Position numbers and translations under genes: made by a program
In this document: piece after piece, positions 26,098-35,299 of the stretch
Position numbering within the stretch: the stretch's first letter is position 1
How the letters are laid out: each line of letters opens with the position of its first letter
The notes under the pieces: model-generated
What the model was told of the DNA's origin: nothing
Seen by the model: only the letters and a program-made list of their open reading frames with translations
The model's database searches: none
DNA from: Flavihumibacter stibioxidans
GTDB taxonomy: Bacteria; Bacteroidota; Bacteroidia; Chitinophagales; Chitinophagaceae
Length of the DNA: 64,000 nucleotides
Direction of reading: 5' to 3'
Assembly (NCBI RefSeq): GCF_014332695.1
Contig: NZ_MBUA01000001.1
Span: 1,178,001-1,242,000, forward strand

Positions 26098-26738
26098 TTT
26101 TTCCTCAATAAAAATAATCCATCCCGAAGGGTTAACATCAGTTTTTCCACCCTGGGATCATCTTTTATACATTCATTAAATGCCTGGATTGCCCTGGCAT
26201 TTTTCCCTTTAACCGGATTTTCAAGTACCTGACCGTGAAACAGGACATTATCGGCCATGATCAGTCCGCCTTTCCTGAGCCTGGGTAATACCATTTCATA
26301 GTAATCCAGGTATCCCGTTTTATCTGCGTCAATAAATACGAGATCCCACTCCCGGTCAAGGGTGGGGATGATTTTGGCCGCTTCACCCAGGTGCAAAAAG
26401 ATCTGTTTCGATCTGGGCGACTGAGAAAAATATCCCTGGGCTGTGGCTGCGTCCGCCTCCCTTAACTCTATAGTATGAAGTTCGCCACCTTCTGCAAGGC
26501 CTTCTGACAAGCAAAGAGCACTGTATCCGGTAAAGGTCCCGATTTCAAGGATGTATTTCGGCGCCAGGAGTTTGCTGATCAGGGACAGAAATCTACCCTG
26601 CAGATGACCACTCAGCATATGGTATTGCGGGTGGTGCAGGGTGGTATCGGCAGCAATTTCCTGCAGTTCCGGAGGTTCCGGGGAACTATACTTTTCAGCA
26701 TAGGCATTGACTTCAGGACTGATTGGTTCCAACAGCAT
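26094..26738 (-). CDS. SAM-dependent O-methyltransferase (caffeoyl-CoA OMT-like)
   Basis: 214 residues, cytoplasmic. The SAM-binding loop EIGTFTGYSALCLSEGL, acidic EL at the end of beta-2, VFIDADKTGYLDYYE with the metal/SAM Asp, and GGLIMADNVLFHG all match family 3 (catechol/caffeoyl-CoA type) O-methyltransferases. The natural substrate of most bacterial members is unknown. It is coupled by a 4-bp overlap to the glucosaminidase gene. Confidence 0.92.
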   Translation of the reverse strand: MLLEPISPEVNAYAEKYSSPEPPELQEIAADTTLHHPQYHMLSGHLQGRFLSLISKLLAPKYILEIGTFTGYSALCLSEGLAEGGELHTIELREADAATAQGYFSQSPRSKQIFLHLGEAAKIIPTLDREWDLVFIDADKTGYLDYYEMVLPRLRKGGLIMADNVLFHGQVLENPVKGKNARAIQAFNECIKDDPRVEKLMLTLRDGLFLLRKK

Positions 26739-26785
26739 AGATTTCCGGCAAATTTACACCTCCCTGCCCATAGCACCGCAATATC

Positions 26786-27481
26786 CTAGAAATTCGGTTG
26801 CAGGGGATGCTTGCTGTAAAAATGGAGTACATGTTCGGCCACCTCTTCGGCAGTATCCACCACTTTCAGTAATTCAAGGTCTTCGGCGGAGATATATTCC
26901 TCCACCAGCATGGTATGCTGAAGCCATTGCATGAGGCCGCCCCAATAAGCCTTGCCAACCAGGATAAGCGGAACCTGTAACATCTTGCCGGTCTGAATCA
27001 ATGTGGCAACTTCGAAAAACTCATCCATTGTTCCAAATCCACCGGGCATCATCACAAAACCCTGGGAATATTTGGTAAACATGGTTTTGCGTACGAAAAA
27101 GTATTCAAAGTTCAGGTTGGCATCTCTGTCAATATAAGGGTTGGCATGTTGTTCGAAGGGTAATTCAATGTTGAGTCCCACCGATTTACCGGCGCCCAGC
27201 TGGGCGCCTTTATTGGCAGCTTCCATGATGCCTGGCCCACCGCCGGAAATAATACCAAATCCCTCTTCAGCCAATCTTTTGGAGATATCGACAGTAAGTT
27301 CGTAAGTATCGTGACCGGCCTGGGTACGGGCGGAGCCGAAAATAGAAATACAGGGTCCCAATTTGGCAAGGGCTTCAAATCCATCCACAAATTCGGCCAT
27401 AATTTTAAAAATCTGCCAGCTTGAATGGGCTTTAGATTCGCTCCAGCGCCTTTGTTTGGTCATTCGGATCGTGTCATTCAT
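26786..27481 (-). CDS. LOG-family protein (Rossmann-fold nucleotide-binding)
   Basis: 231 residues from the chosen start at 27481 (MNDTIRM). It contains GGGPGIMEAANKGA and PGGFGTMDEFFEV, the two signatures of the LOG/'lysine decarboxylase-like' family. Characterised members hydrolyse cytokinin or nucleoside 5'-monophosphates to base and ribose-5-phosphate. The long N-terminal basic region (KQRRWSESKAHSSWQIFKIMAEFVDGFE) is typical of the longer bacterial subgroup. An in-frame ATG at 27517 would place the start codon inside a hairpin and is less likely. It heads the minus-strand operon to hpt. Confidence 0.88.
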   Translation of the reverse strand: MNDTIRMTKQRRWSESKAHSSWQIFKIMAEFVDGFEALAKLGPCISIFGSARTQAGHDTYELTVDISKRLAEEGFGIISGGGPGIMEAANKGAQLGAGKSVGLNIELPFEQHANPYIDRDANLNFEYFFVRKTMFTKYSQGFVMMPGGFGTMDEFFEVATLIQTGKMLQVPLILVGKAYWGGLMQWLQHTMLVEEYISAEDLELLKVVDTAEEVAEHVLHFYSKHPLQPNF

Positions 27482-27510
27482 AGTCTTCTTTTTAAGGTTA
27501 GGAGACAAGA

Positions 27511-27539
27511 ATGCCATCCATATAAACCTTGGATGGCAT
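27511..27539 (-). terminator. 10-bp perfect hairpin between symporter and LOG gene
   Basis: ATGCCATCCA (27511-27520) and TGGATGGCAT (27530-27539) form a perfect stem with a 9-nt loop. On the minus strand it lies 44 bp after the symporter stop and just before the LOG start, with only a weak T-rich tail. It may end symporter transcription or structure the LOG leader. Confidence 0.4.
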
Positions 27540-27582
27540 CTTGTGGTTTCTATTGTAGAAACGTAAATTTTCTACTATTAGT

Positions 27583-29037
27583 TCATGCCTGTGCTGGTTT
27601 TTTTGATATGATTAACAGGCCAAGGAAGGTGATCAACCCATTGATCAGCAGTAATTCTATCCCGATCTGGAAGCCTCCAAGCCAGGTAGCGGCGTTAAGG
27701 CTGATTACATAACTGATCAGGGGAGACAGCAGTGCGATGACGGTAACCATGAAATTATCTTTAAAACTTCGCCTGGTCAGGATACCGAAAGCGAATAGTC
27801 CGAGCAGCGGGCCATAGGTATAGCCAGCCAGGTCAAGGATGATGCCGATGATGGACTTGTTGTCAATTATCTTGAATATCATGATACAAATCATGAACAC
27901 CACGGTGAAGGTGAGGTGAACGGTCATGCGTATGCGCTTTTGCCGGGTATCACTCAGGTTAGGGTTGCGTTTGATCCCGAGCATATCGATGCAGAAAGAG
28001 GACGTGAGGGCGGTAAGGGCGCCATCTGCACTGGGAAAGAGGGCAGAGATCAGGGCGATGATGAAAATGATGGTAATAACCGGGGGCAGGTAGTTCATGG
28101 CCACTGCGGGGAAAAGGTCATCGCCTTTCACATCCATGCCATTTTTCGCGGCAAAAAGATAGAGCAATCCGCCCAACAGGAGGAAGAGGAAATTAACGAA
28201 AACGATGATGACGCTGAAGGTCATAATATTCTTCTGGGAATCCTTCAGGGTTTTAACGCTGATATTTTTCTGCATCATTTCCTGGTCGAGACCAGTCATG
28301 GCGATGGTGATAAAAGCCCCGCCGATTACCTGTTTCAGGAAAAAGCCTTTGCTGTTGGCATCGCTGTTGACGATGTCGGTATACCCTTGGGCGGAAAGCG
28401 CCTGCATGGCTTCGCCAAATCCAAGTCCAAGGTTATTCATGATAAAAATAACACAAACAACCAGGCCCAGCAGCATGAAACTGGTCTGCAGGGTATCGGT
28501 ATATACAATGGTTTTTACCCCTCCTTCAAAAGTATAGAGAAGGATCATGAGCAGAATGACAAGTGCAGTTACAAAAAACGGAACCCCCAGTGCGTCGAGG
28601 ATGAAAAGCTGCATGACGTTGATCACAAGGTAAAGGCGCGCTGTTGCCCCAATGGTCCTGGAGATAATAAAAAACAATGCACCGGTTTTGTAGGCGGTGA
28701 ACCCAAAACGCTGTTTCAGGTAGTCATAAATGGAGGTAAGATTTAGTTTGTAATAGAGCGGAAGCAGTACGTAGGCGATGACAATATAACCCAGCAGGTA
28801 TCCGAACACCACCTGCATATACGTAAAAGCATTGGCAGCAACTGTACCTGGTACGGATACAAATGTAACACCGCTCAGAGAGGTGCCGATCATACCGAAT
28901 GCTACCAGCATCCAGTTGGAGTTTTTATTGCCAATGAAAAAACTTTCATTGGTTGCATTCCTTGAAGTGATATAGGCCACTCCCAGCAGCAAAACAAAAT
29001 AGGCAATGATGATCCCGAAAAGCAGTGTTGTCGACAT
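27583..29037 (-). CDS. Sodium:solute symporter (SSS family)
   Basis: 484 residues, inner membrane. About 13 transmembrane segments; the first (MSTTLLFGIIIAYFVLLLGVAY) follows a start at 29037. The segment SFFIGNKNSNWMLVAFGMIGTSLSGVTFVSVPG and the later GLDQEMMQKNISVKTLKDSQKN block are typical of SSS transporters (SLC5-like), which couple Na+ entry to uptake of a sugar, amino acid or vitamin. The substrate cannot be deduced. It is divergent from a second LOG-family gene, with 67 bp between starts. The frame extends upstream to 29202 but that part overlaps the opposing gene and is not conserved-looking. Confidence 0.9.
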   Translation of the reverse strand: MSTTLLFGIIIAYFVLLLGVAYITSRNATNESFFIGNKNSNWMLVAFGMIGTSLSGVTFVSVPGTVAANAFTYMQVVFGYLLGYIVIAYVLLPLYYKLNLTSIYDYLKQRFGFTAYKTGALFFIISRTIGATARLYLVINVMQLFILDALGVPFFVTALVILLMILLYTFEGGVKTIVYTDTLQTSFMLLGLVVCVIFIMNNLGLGFGEAMQALSAQGYTDIVNSDANSKGFFLKQVIGGAFITIAMTGLDQEMMQKNISVKTLKDSQKNIMTFSVIIVFVNFLFLLLGGLLYLFAAKNGMDVKGDDLFPAVAMNYLPPVITIIFIIALISALFPSADGALTALTSSFCIDMLGIKRNPNLSDTRQKRIRMTVHLTFTVVFMICIMIFKIIDNKSIIGIILDLAGYTYGPLLGLFAFGILTRRSFKDNFMVTVIALLSPLISYVISLNAATWLGGFQIGIELLLINGLITFLGLLIISKKPAQA

Positions 29038-29104
29038 GCAGGTAAGTTTTTTTAAAAATTGCCACAAAATAACCATCATTACGATTACTTTAGTAGAATT
29101 ATCT

Positions 29105-29644
29105 ATGAACATAAAAGCAATAGCGGTTTTTTGCGGATCGCAAAGCGGGGTTAACCCGATTTTTATCCAGCACACGGCAGAACTAGGCAAATTACTGGCC
29201 ATGCTCGGAATTAAACTGGTCTATGGCGGAGGCAAAAAGGGCTTGATGGGAACCATTGCAGATTCCGTACTGAAACATGATGGCCAGGTGATGGGGGTTA
29301 TTCCGAAAATCCTTACTGAATGGGAACAGCAGCACGATGGATTAACGGAACTCGCGGTGGTACCTGACATGCACAGCCGAAAAAAAATGATGTATGAAAT
29401 GAGCGATGCGGCTATCATTCTTCCGGGTGGCTTCGGAACCATGGATGAGTTATTCGAGATGCTGACCTGGAACCAGTTAAAGATTCATGACAAGAAGATA
29501 TACCTGCTTAATTCGACTGGCTATTACGATGCGCTGATCCAGTTTATGCGGACGGCCGAAAAGGAAAACTTTCTGTACGAACCGATCAGCGAACGCATCA
29601 TCATCTGCCGGAATCCCGTTGAGTTGTTCAATAAAATCCACTGA
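29105..29644 (+). CDS. LOG-family protein (TIGR00730 type)
   Basis: 179 residues from ATG 29105 (MNIKAIAVFCGS). The compact LOG form has FCGSQSG at the N-terminus, LVYGGGKKGLMGTIAD, the catalytic MHSRKKMMYEMSDA helix and PGGFGTMDELFEM. Members release nucleobases from 5'-monophosphates. It is a paralogue of the protein at 26786-27481, across the symporter gene. Downstream lies the duplicated palindromic element. Confidence 0.92.
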   Translation: MNIKAIAVFCGSQSGVNPIFIQHTAELGKLLAMLGIKLVYGGGKKGLMGTIADSVLKHDGQVMGVIPKILTEWEQQHDGLTELAVVPDMHSRKKMMYEMSDAAIILPGGFGTMDELFEMLTWNQLKIHDKKIYLLNSTGYYDALIQFMRTAEKENFLYEPISERIIICRNPVELFNKIH

Positions 29645-29665
29645 ACCTGTGGAGTTCATCCAGGG

Positions 29666-29809
29666 GTCTGAGGTTTGGGGATATAGGCGTCTGACGTTTA
29701 GTATCATTGAATACCGTGGACCCCAAACGTCAGACGCCTATTCCGGTGGATTCAAGGCGTCTGACGTTTAGTATCATTGAATACCGTGGACTCCAAACGT
29801 CAGACGCCT
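29666..29809. repeat. Duplicated palindromic intergenic element (70-bp period)
   Basis: Two copies (29685-29739 and 29755-29809) each consist of arms AGGCGTCTGACGTTT and AAACGTCAGACGCCT around a 25-nt centre. The copies differ at one base in the centre, and each palindrome extends one further paired base with its own flank. A degenerate inverted piece of the right arm (GTCTGAGGTTTGGGG) lies at 29666-29680. It sits between convergent genes. No T-tracts, so it is not a simple terminator; a REP/BIME-like element is possible. Confidence 0.93.
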
Positions 29810-29818
29810 TTCCCTTTC

Positions 29819-30424
29819 CTAAAGGCCGACGTTGAACCCGATGCTCATGAAGACGTTTTTGCCGTAGGGTGTGCCGGGATCGGAATTCATACCATCCTTA
29901 TTCAGCAGGTCATACTGGGCCATGATAATAAAACCACCTGCACGACCTGCAGGAAAGAAAGCTCCCGCACCAACCAGGAATGATGGAAGTATCTTCCCGT
30001 TCAGGGAGGATTTTGAATCCGGGTTGTAGGTTTTACTATTACCCCAGATATAATTCATCTCGGGTTGTACCTGGAGAAAGCCCTGCCTGATAGGGTAAAG
30101 ACGGCCAAAAATATTCATTCCCATTACACCATAACTCTGCTTCTCAATTACATCGTTATTAAAATCCCTGTATTTGATCTGGTTGTATTGCCCATTGATC
30201 CCAATGCCCGCGGCCAGTAAATCATTGAACCGGTAACCTACCTGGGGAGAAATATTGATGAAAGTGTAATTCCCGAAACTTAATCCGAAGTTGCCCCCGA
30301 TAAACAAACGGCTGCGATCAAAACCTTTGGAGGTTTCCTCTGCAGGTGGTTCTTCCTGCGCAAATACGCCGGCAAGGCAAAAAAACATCATCAGACCGGT
30401 AAACATCATTCTTTTCATAGCCAT
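29819..30424 (-). CDS. Outer-membrane beta-barrel (porin-like) protein
   Basis: 201 residues. A signal peptide (MKRMMFTGLMMFFCLAGVFAQ) is followed by an acidic spacer and amphipathic strands (RLFIGGNFGLSFGNYTFINISPQVGYRF...). The C-terminal strand VFMSIGFNVGL ends in a hydrophobic residue as needed by the BAM complex. It resembles the small OmpX/OmpW-like 'outer membrane beta-barrel' family of Bacteroidota. Function unknown. It lies 105 bp after the PorP/SprF gene and may belong to the same transcription unit. Confidence 0.83.
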   Translation of the reverse strand: MAMKRMMFTGLMMFFCLAGVFAQEEPPAEETSKGFDRSRLFIGGNFGLSFGNYTFINISPQVGYRFNDLLAAGIGINGQYNQIKYRDFNNDVIEKQSYGVMGMNIFGRLYPIRQGFLQVQPEMNYIWGNSKTYNPDSKSSLNGKILPSFLVGAGAFFPAGRAGGFIIMAQYDLLNKDGMNSDPGTPYGKNVFMSIGFNVGL

Positions 30425-30529
30425 GATTTAATTAAATACAGCGACTGCTCCAACTGTAAAAATCGGATAAATACTGAAGAAAAGACATAAAAATGTACTG
30501 GTGCAGTACTGTTGAAAATTTATCACCTG

Positions 30530-31573
30530 TTAAAAAGAGGGACAAAGACTCTGTCGCTGGCTGCCATTGTATTCACTGTAAAAACCATGTTTTACCAGGG
30601 AGAACTCAATAGCACCCCTTGAATTATTATAGGTTGAGAGCGATGAAGTGGTAACGTCATAGGTAAAACTCATCCGGAAGTTTTTCCATTGAAAGCCTAC
30701 AAGCGGAATAAAAGATTCACCCGCCCGATAATATAGACCGCCAATCAATTGGGTTTCGCCATCCCCACTCAGGTTATAATTGGCGCTTGCCCCGGCAACC
30801 AGTTCTGAAGCAGATGCCTGGTTGGTATAATAAGCCATTGGGTTCAGTATAACCTGCGGACTCATTTTTACGCTGGCATTCAAAAACCCGATATACCGCG
30901 GGGACAGGCGGTTGTCAAAAGAATTATCGCTAAAAAAAGTTTCACGGGGGCGATTGATATGGTGTACTGAAAAACCACCGTTTACATACAATTCATCAGT
31001 TGGAAAAAACGCGTAGTTCATGCCCGCCTGGATATCAACATAGCTGATACTGGTAGAATTGAACACCACACTGGTAGGAACCCCGGCGTCAAAAAAACCG
31101 GTTGACTCATTGAACTGGTCCGGGAACTTCAGCCTGGTAGGATCAATTCTTTTATTTGCCCAGCCAACATTAAAGCCTGCCGACAAAAGGCTGGCATAAC
31201 CCAGCATCTGGTGATATGCAATGGAGCCATAGGCCTTGGTGGACGTCAGGTTACCGCTTCCGGCCACATCCCGCAGGATGACCCCTCCCAGCCCCAGCCA
31301 TCCGCTTTCAATCTTTTCCCGGAATACCTGGGCATCTCCGAAAACACTGATGGTTTTATAAGGCACGGCCATTACATTCACCCACTGGCTGCGGTAATTT
31401 GCCCCGATCCGGTAATCTGCATCGGGAATAAATCCGGTATTGGCAGGATTGGTGGTAAGTGGCGAATTGAACCACTGTGAAAAGCGCAGATCCTGCGCAA
31501 GCAGACTACCGGAGCCTGTTATTGTAAGCAAGCAGGCTATCCATAACCTCCACACCTGTTGAAATCGTCTCAT
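30530..31573 (-). CDS. PorP/SprF family type IX secretion outer-membrane protein (second copy)
   Basis: 347 residues. A signal peptide (cleavage near LLAQ) precedes the family signature DLRFSQWFNSPLTTNPANTGF, and the protein ends with GAIEFSLVKHGFYSEYN...CPSF. Same family as the protein at 5644-6678, but clearly diverged. It follows the PKD/type B cargo gene by 17 bp, repeating the cargo-then-PorP order seen at the left end of the window, here on the minus strand. Confidence 0.92.
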   Translation of the reverse strand: MRRFQQVWRLWIACLLTITGSGSLLAQDLRFSQWFNSPLTTNPANTGFIPDADYRIGANYRSQWVNVMAVPYKTISVFGDAQVFREKIESGWLGLGGVILRDVAGSGNLTSTKAYGSIAYHQMLGYASLLSAGFNVGWANKRIDPTRLKFPDQFNESTGFFDAGVPTSVVFNSTSISYVDIQAGMNYAFFPTDELYVNGGFSVHHINRPRETFFSDNSFDNRLSPRYIGFLNASVKMSPQVILNPMAYYTNQASASELVAGASANYNLSGDGETQLIGGLYYRAGESFIPLVGFQWKNFRMSFTYDVTTSSLSTYNNSRGAIEFSLVKHGFYSEYNGSQRQSLCPSF

Positions 31574-31590
31574 CTTCTGATCATTTATGG

Positions 31591-34500
31591 TTATCGGATC
31601 AAAGTAATATCTCCTTTTTTAGTTGTACGGCTGCCGTCTGTGAACTCAACATCCAGCACATACGCATACACATCCATCGGCTGTACCACACCGTTAAACT
31701 TACCATTCCAGCCCAATTTTATGCTATTGGACTCAAAAACTTTCTGACCCAGCCGGTTGAAAATCATAAACCGCATTTTACCGATGGCAAAGCCGCGCAC
31801 ATATATCTCATTATTGGGTGATGGTCCAAGTGGGGTAAAGGCATTGGGCACATCTAACCTGGGAACCACAATAGCCTCCACCGGCAGGCAAAGAGTATCC
31901 GGACAACCAGCCTGGTTAATGGCTACCAGGCAGGCATCATACATACCGGTTTTATTGTATTGATGGCTGATGGGCAACCTGCTGGTGGTTTCCAAACCTT
32001 CTCCATCACCGAAATTCCACACGAATGAAATCGCATCGGCAGAGGATGTATTGGTGAAAATGTTGGGGGTGTTTTCCACAGGCGTTACCGGAGTTACATT
32101 GAAACCGGCTACAGGCGCAGACTGCACCAGTACATCCTGGAAGGCAGAATCAACAATATTACAGGTATTTGGATCGGTTACCACCAGCTTCACCCTGTAG
32201 GTGCCGGGGGTATTGAATATTTTCACAGGTTGTTTTTCCGTGGAAGTGGTTCCGTCGCCAAAATCCCAGAACCAGGTCTGGCCTGCAATGGATGTATTAC
32301 TGATATCGGCAGTATAGGGCACACAACCATTGGGTAAACTGAATTGCGCTTTTACCAGAGGGCTCAGGTTGAATTCCCTGGTCAGGGAATCGCCTTCATT
32401 GCAATAAACGGTATCCCTTAAGATCAGCCGGATCTGGTACGTACCGGCAGACAGGTAAGAATGCGTAACAGGACTGGTGCCTGCCACCATCCGTGTGCCA
32501 TCACCAAAATCCCAGATAAAACTGGAGTCAGTAAAGGGCTTGCCTGCAGGTGGAACAGAAAGGTTGTCAAACCTGAAAGACAGCGACTCACAGGGAAGCA
32601 ATTTAACAGCATTGAAATCGATCCTGGCTTCGTCGGCCCTCACTCTGATATTGATATAGGCGGTATCGCGGACATTACAACTATTTGAATCAATGGCGAT
32701 CAGCCTTACCCTGTAGGTACCCACAGCATTGAAGATATGATCAACTGAAGAGCCGGTGGTAGGGAAGTCCGGACTTCCATCCCCAAAATTCCATTCATAA
32801 CTCTGGGCATTCCGGATTGTATCAGACAGGGTAACTTTCAATGGCACACAACCGGAAGTATCGTACACGCCATTGATTGCAGCAGACACCCCTGCACCCA
32901 CCCCTGCGAAATTAAAGGCGATCTTCAGCGCTGCGAGATTACATTCTGCACCGTTATCAGTACCATCGGCGCCAGAGTAGCCGCTCGAACAACACCAGGC
33001 ACCAGGGGTAATGGGAAACCTTGGCCTCGGAGATCCGAGTGAAGGACTGTAACAGTTGGCGCACATAGCCTGGTAGATTACACCATTCTGGTCAAAACGA
33101 CTGGTACCTCCATCTACATGTTCCGAGAAGTTACCTGTTTGTCCGAAAAACGTTGCATACAGCAGTTCAGAAGCATTACGTTTGATGACAATGAAATAGA
33201 AATCGTTATTATCGGTGGTTTTTTTAATGGCGTCGGATGTAACCTGCATACCCATAGTGCCTTCCATGGGATATTGTGCCAGGTTGGTTCCGCCCCAGCC
33301 TGATACATAAATGTTTTCACAACGGTCTACCAGGAATGCCACCGGTGAAATATTTGGCAAGGCGCCGGTTGTTCCGTATGTGGTCGTGTAAACCCAATCG
33401 GAAAGGTCGGTTTTCAGTTTGCCGACAAATTGTTTGGCCCCATCGGTTCCATAAGCGGCGTTCTTACGCTGCCAGGTGCCATAGGTGACACCCATGACAT
33501 ATGGATCTCCATCCCGGTCAAATTCAAAACCCAGAATAGCATCCGTGGCATTGGTGCCTACGTAGGTTGTTTTCTTGTGAACGGTACCATCATTGGAAAA
33601 AATAGAAATAAATCCATCTGTCCGGGCCCCATTGAAAACCGGGCCCAATGTTCCGGATTTATCACCGGGAAAATCATCACTCATGGTGGAGCCACAGATC
33701 CAGATATCACCACCATTGGGGTTAATGCCGATCACAAAGGCCGCATCAAGGTTATTGCCGCCAAAATAGGTTGACATCAACAGGTTGGACAATGTGGGGG
33801 TAGCTTTTATGAGAACGGCATCCTGTGTGCCCTTTAATGTTTTATAAGGGGCGTTGGGGGTGGTGAAAAAATCATCGGACTGGGTACAGGAAGCCAGGTA
33901 GATATTGCCTGCATTGTCCAGCATCACTTCACTGCGGGCATCATCACCATAAAAGTTGATCAATCCCCTGGGAGAACCGGTATGGCTGTCGCCTGTATTG
34001 ATGCCGTCCCCACTTTTTCCGCAAATCCTGATTGAACCGATACGTGCCGATCCTGCAGCATTCAGTTTAGTCAGCACAATATCCCAGCCACCGGGTGTTC
34101 CATAAGTTTGCAGGGCTGGATAATCGCTGGAGGAGGAGCGGCCTGCAATTACCAGGTTGCCCTGCCCGTCAACGATGAGGCTATGCGGCTGATCAGTGGC
34201 GTTACCACCAAGATAGGTAGCGTAAACACGTTGAGTGCCCGTAGGATCAAACTTCATAATGCCCATATTAAAAGGGCTCTGGCCGTTCTCGGCATTAAAG
34301 GTAGTCTGGTAGGCGCCAATGGATACGGGGAAACCGTTTCCAAAAACAATACCGCCGCTGTAGAGACTTCCATCCGGGCCATAAGTTGCGGTATAACCCC
34401 AGTTATCAGAACGGCTGCCGGTGAAGGTCGAAAATATCAGCGTGGGGTCAATAACCAGGGTGGTGGTTTTGTCATATTCCCCCAGGGCAAAGCGGACGGT

Positions 34501-35250
34501 ATTTCCCTTCACCTGGTATCTGGACTGGATGACAGCCCTGCCTTTTGCAGTTACCTGGTAAGTGTAGGGGGGCATTTCGCGGACATTACCCACGCTGGTA
34601 TTAATAACCAGTTCTCCCCTGCTGAGGGAAAGTTTGCTTACGCCCTCATAGTTCATTACAATACTGGAGGGATTTCCACCCGGGTGAACGACGAACTCAT
34701 ATTTCATGGCTCCTTCATCCGTGAAGTAACGAAGGTCAATATTCGGGTATACATTTCTGTAAGTAACAGTACCGAATAACCGAACTCCTCCAGCATGCGC
34801 TGAAGGATCGTTACCGATAAAATAGTTATTATACCCGGGAAGTTGTTTGCCCGGTTCGATGGTCATGGAAGGATTGATTCCTACAAGATCCATATTATAA
34901 GCGTGGGAACGCAGGACAATATCGCCTGGAAGGTTTTCGCCGGGAACAGGAACTGTGGCCCTTGCGGATGCCTTGTTATCTCCTCCCGAACCCGTGCCAC
35001 GGCTGCCCTGATCATGCGCATGACCGTGACCAGTACCCGATAATTTAACCATATCCTCCGGATGGTGCTGCAGTACGGTAAAGCCTGTTTTACGAAGGAA
35101 GAAAGCGCCATTTCCGAGTTCGCCCATAAACGTAACCCGCTTGTCCCACTGGCCTTTGTTTTCTATAAACTCGAGGCTGTTGGTATTCTTCTGGGCCAAG
35201 GCCGCGAAAGAACATAGGGTCAAAAGGAATATGTGGATATATTTCATCAA
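31591..35250 (-). CDS. Secreted SBBP/beta-propeller and PKD protein with T9SS type B sorting domain
   Basis: 1219 residues. A signal peptide (MKYIHIFLLTLCSFAALAQ) is followed by an N-terminal domain starting FIENKGQWDKRVTFMGELG and containing EYDKTTTLVIDP, then SBBP-type propeller repeats (FSTFTGSRSDNWGYTATYGPDGSLY, YLGGNATDQPHSLIVDGQGNLVIAG). Three or four PKD repeats follow (YEWNFGDGSP, FIWDFGDGTR, TWFWDFGDGTTST, SFVWNFGDGEG). The C-terminal type B domain contains VPNAFTPLGPSPNNE, IFNRLGQKVFES and ends DITLIR. It is a probable T9SS-exported surface protein, partner of the adjacent PorP/SprF. Start may be 35250 or 35247. Confidence 0.92.
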   Translation of the reverse strand: MMKYIHIFLLTLCSFAALAQKNTNSLEFIENKGQWDKRVTFMGELGNGAFFLRKTGFTVLQHHPEDMVKLSGTGHGHAHDQGSRGTGSGGDNKASARATVPVPGENLPGDIVLRSHAYNMDLVGINPSMTIEPGKQLPGYNNYFIGNDPSAHAGGVRLFGTVTYRNVYPNIDLRYFTDEGAMKYEFVVHPGGNPSSIVMNYEGVSKLSLSRGELVINTSVGNVREMPPYTYQVTAKGRAVIQSRYQVKGNTVRFALGEYDKTTTLVIDPTLIFSTFTGSRSDNWGYTATYGPDGSLYSGGIVFGNGFPVSIGAYQTTFNAENGQSPFNMGIMKFDPTGTQRVYATYLGGNATDQPHSLIVDGQGNLVIAGRSSSSDYPALQTYGTPGGWDIVLTKLNAAGSARIGSIRICGKSGDGINTGDSHTGSPRGLINFYGDDARSEVMLDNAGNIYLASCTQSDDFFTTPNAPYKTLKGTQDAVLIKATPTLSNLLMSTYFGGNNLDAAFVIGINPNGGDIWICGSTMSDDFPGDKSGTLGPVFNGARTDGFISIFSNDGTVHKKTTYVGTNATDAILGFEFDRDGDPYVMGVTYGTWQRKNAAYGTDGAKQFVGKLKTDLSDWVYTTTYGTTGALPNISPVAFLVDRCENIYVSGWGGTNLAQYPMEGTMGMQVTSDAIKKTTDNNDFYFIVIKRNASELLYATFFGQTGNFSEHVDGGTSRFDQNGVIYQAMCANCYSPSLGSPRPRFPITPGAWCCSSGYSGADGTDNGAECNLAALKIAFNFAGVGAGVSAAINGVYDTSGCVPLKVTLSDTIRNAQSYEWNFGDGSPDFPTTGSSVDHIFNAVGTYRVRLIAIDSNSCNVRDTAYINIRVRADEARIDFNAVKLLPCESLSFRFDNLSVPPAGKPFTDSSFIWDFGDGTRMVAGTSPVTHSYLSAGTYQIRLILRDTVYCNEGDSLTREFNLSPLVKAQFSLPNGCVPYTADISNTSIAGQTWFWDFGDGTTSTEKQPVKIFNTPGTYRVKLVVTDPNTCNIVDSAFQDVLVQSAPVAGFNVTPVTPVENTPNIFTNTSSADAISFVWNFGDGEGLETTSRLPISHQYNKTGMYDACLVAINQAGCPDTLCLPVEAIVVPRLDVPNAFTPLGPSPNNEIYVRGFAIGKMRFMIFNRLGQKVFESNSIKLGWNGKFNGVVQPMDVYAYVLDVEFTDGSRTTKKGDITLIR

Positions 35251-35299
35251 GGTCTATTGAATTTACGTCAAATATCTGAATAATACCAGCCCCTGTAAC

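Noticed and set aside
27916-28746. Long open frame (276 codons) antisense to the sodium symporter
   Set aside because: It is a by-product of the hydrophobic codons of the symporter on the other strand; the translation is Gly/Asn/Lys/Gln-rich with no recognisable domain, and the opposite strand holds a clear 13-TM transporter.
29685-29809. Repeat-spacer-repeat pattern like a tiny CRISPR array
   Set aside because: Only two copies, each 55 bp and internally palindromic with long arms, with an AT-poor 15-bp gap too short for a spacer, and no cas genes anywhere in the window.
34108-34779. Open frame of 223 codons antisense to the SBBP/PKD protein
   Set aside because: The opposite strand encodes well-defined propeller repeats; this translation lacks a start context, domain or signal peptide.
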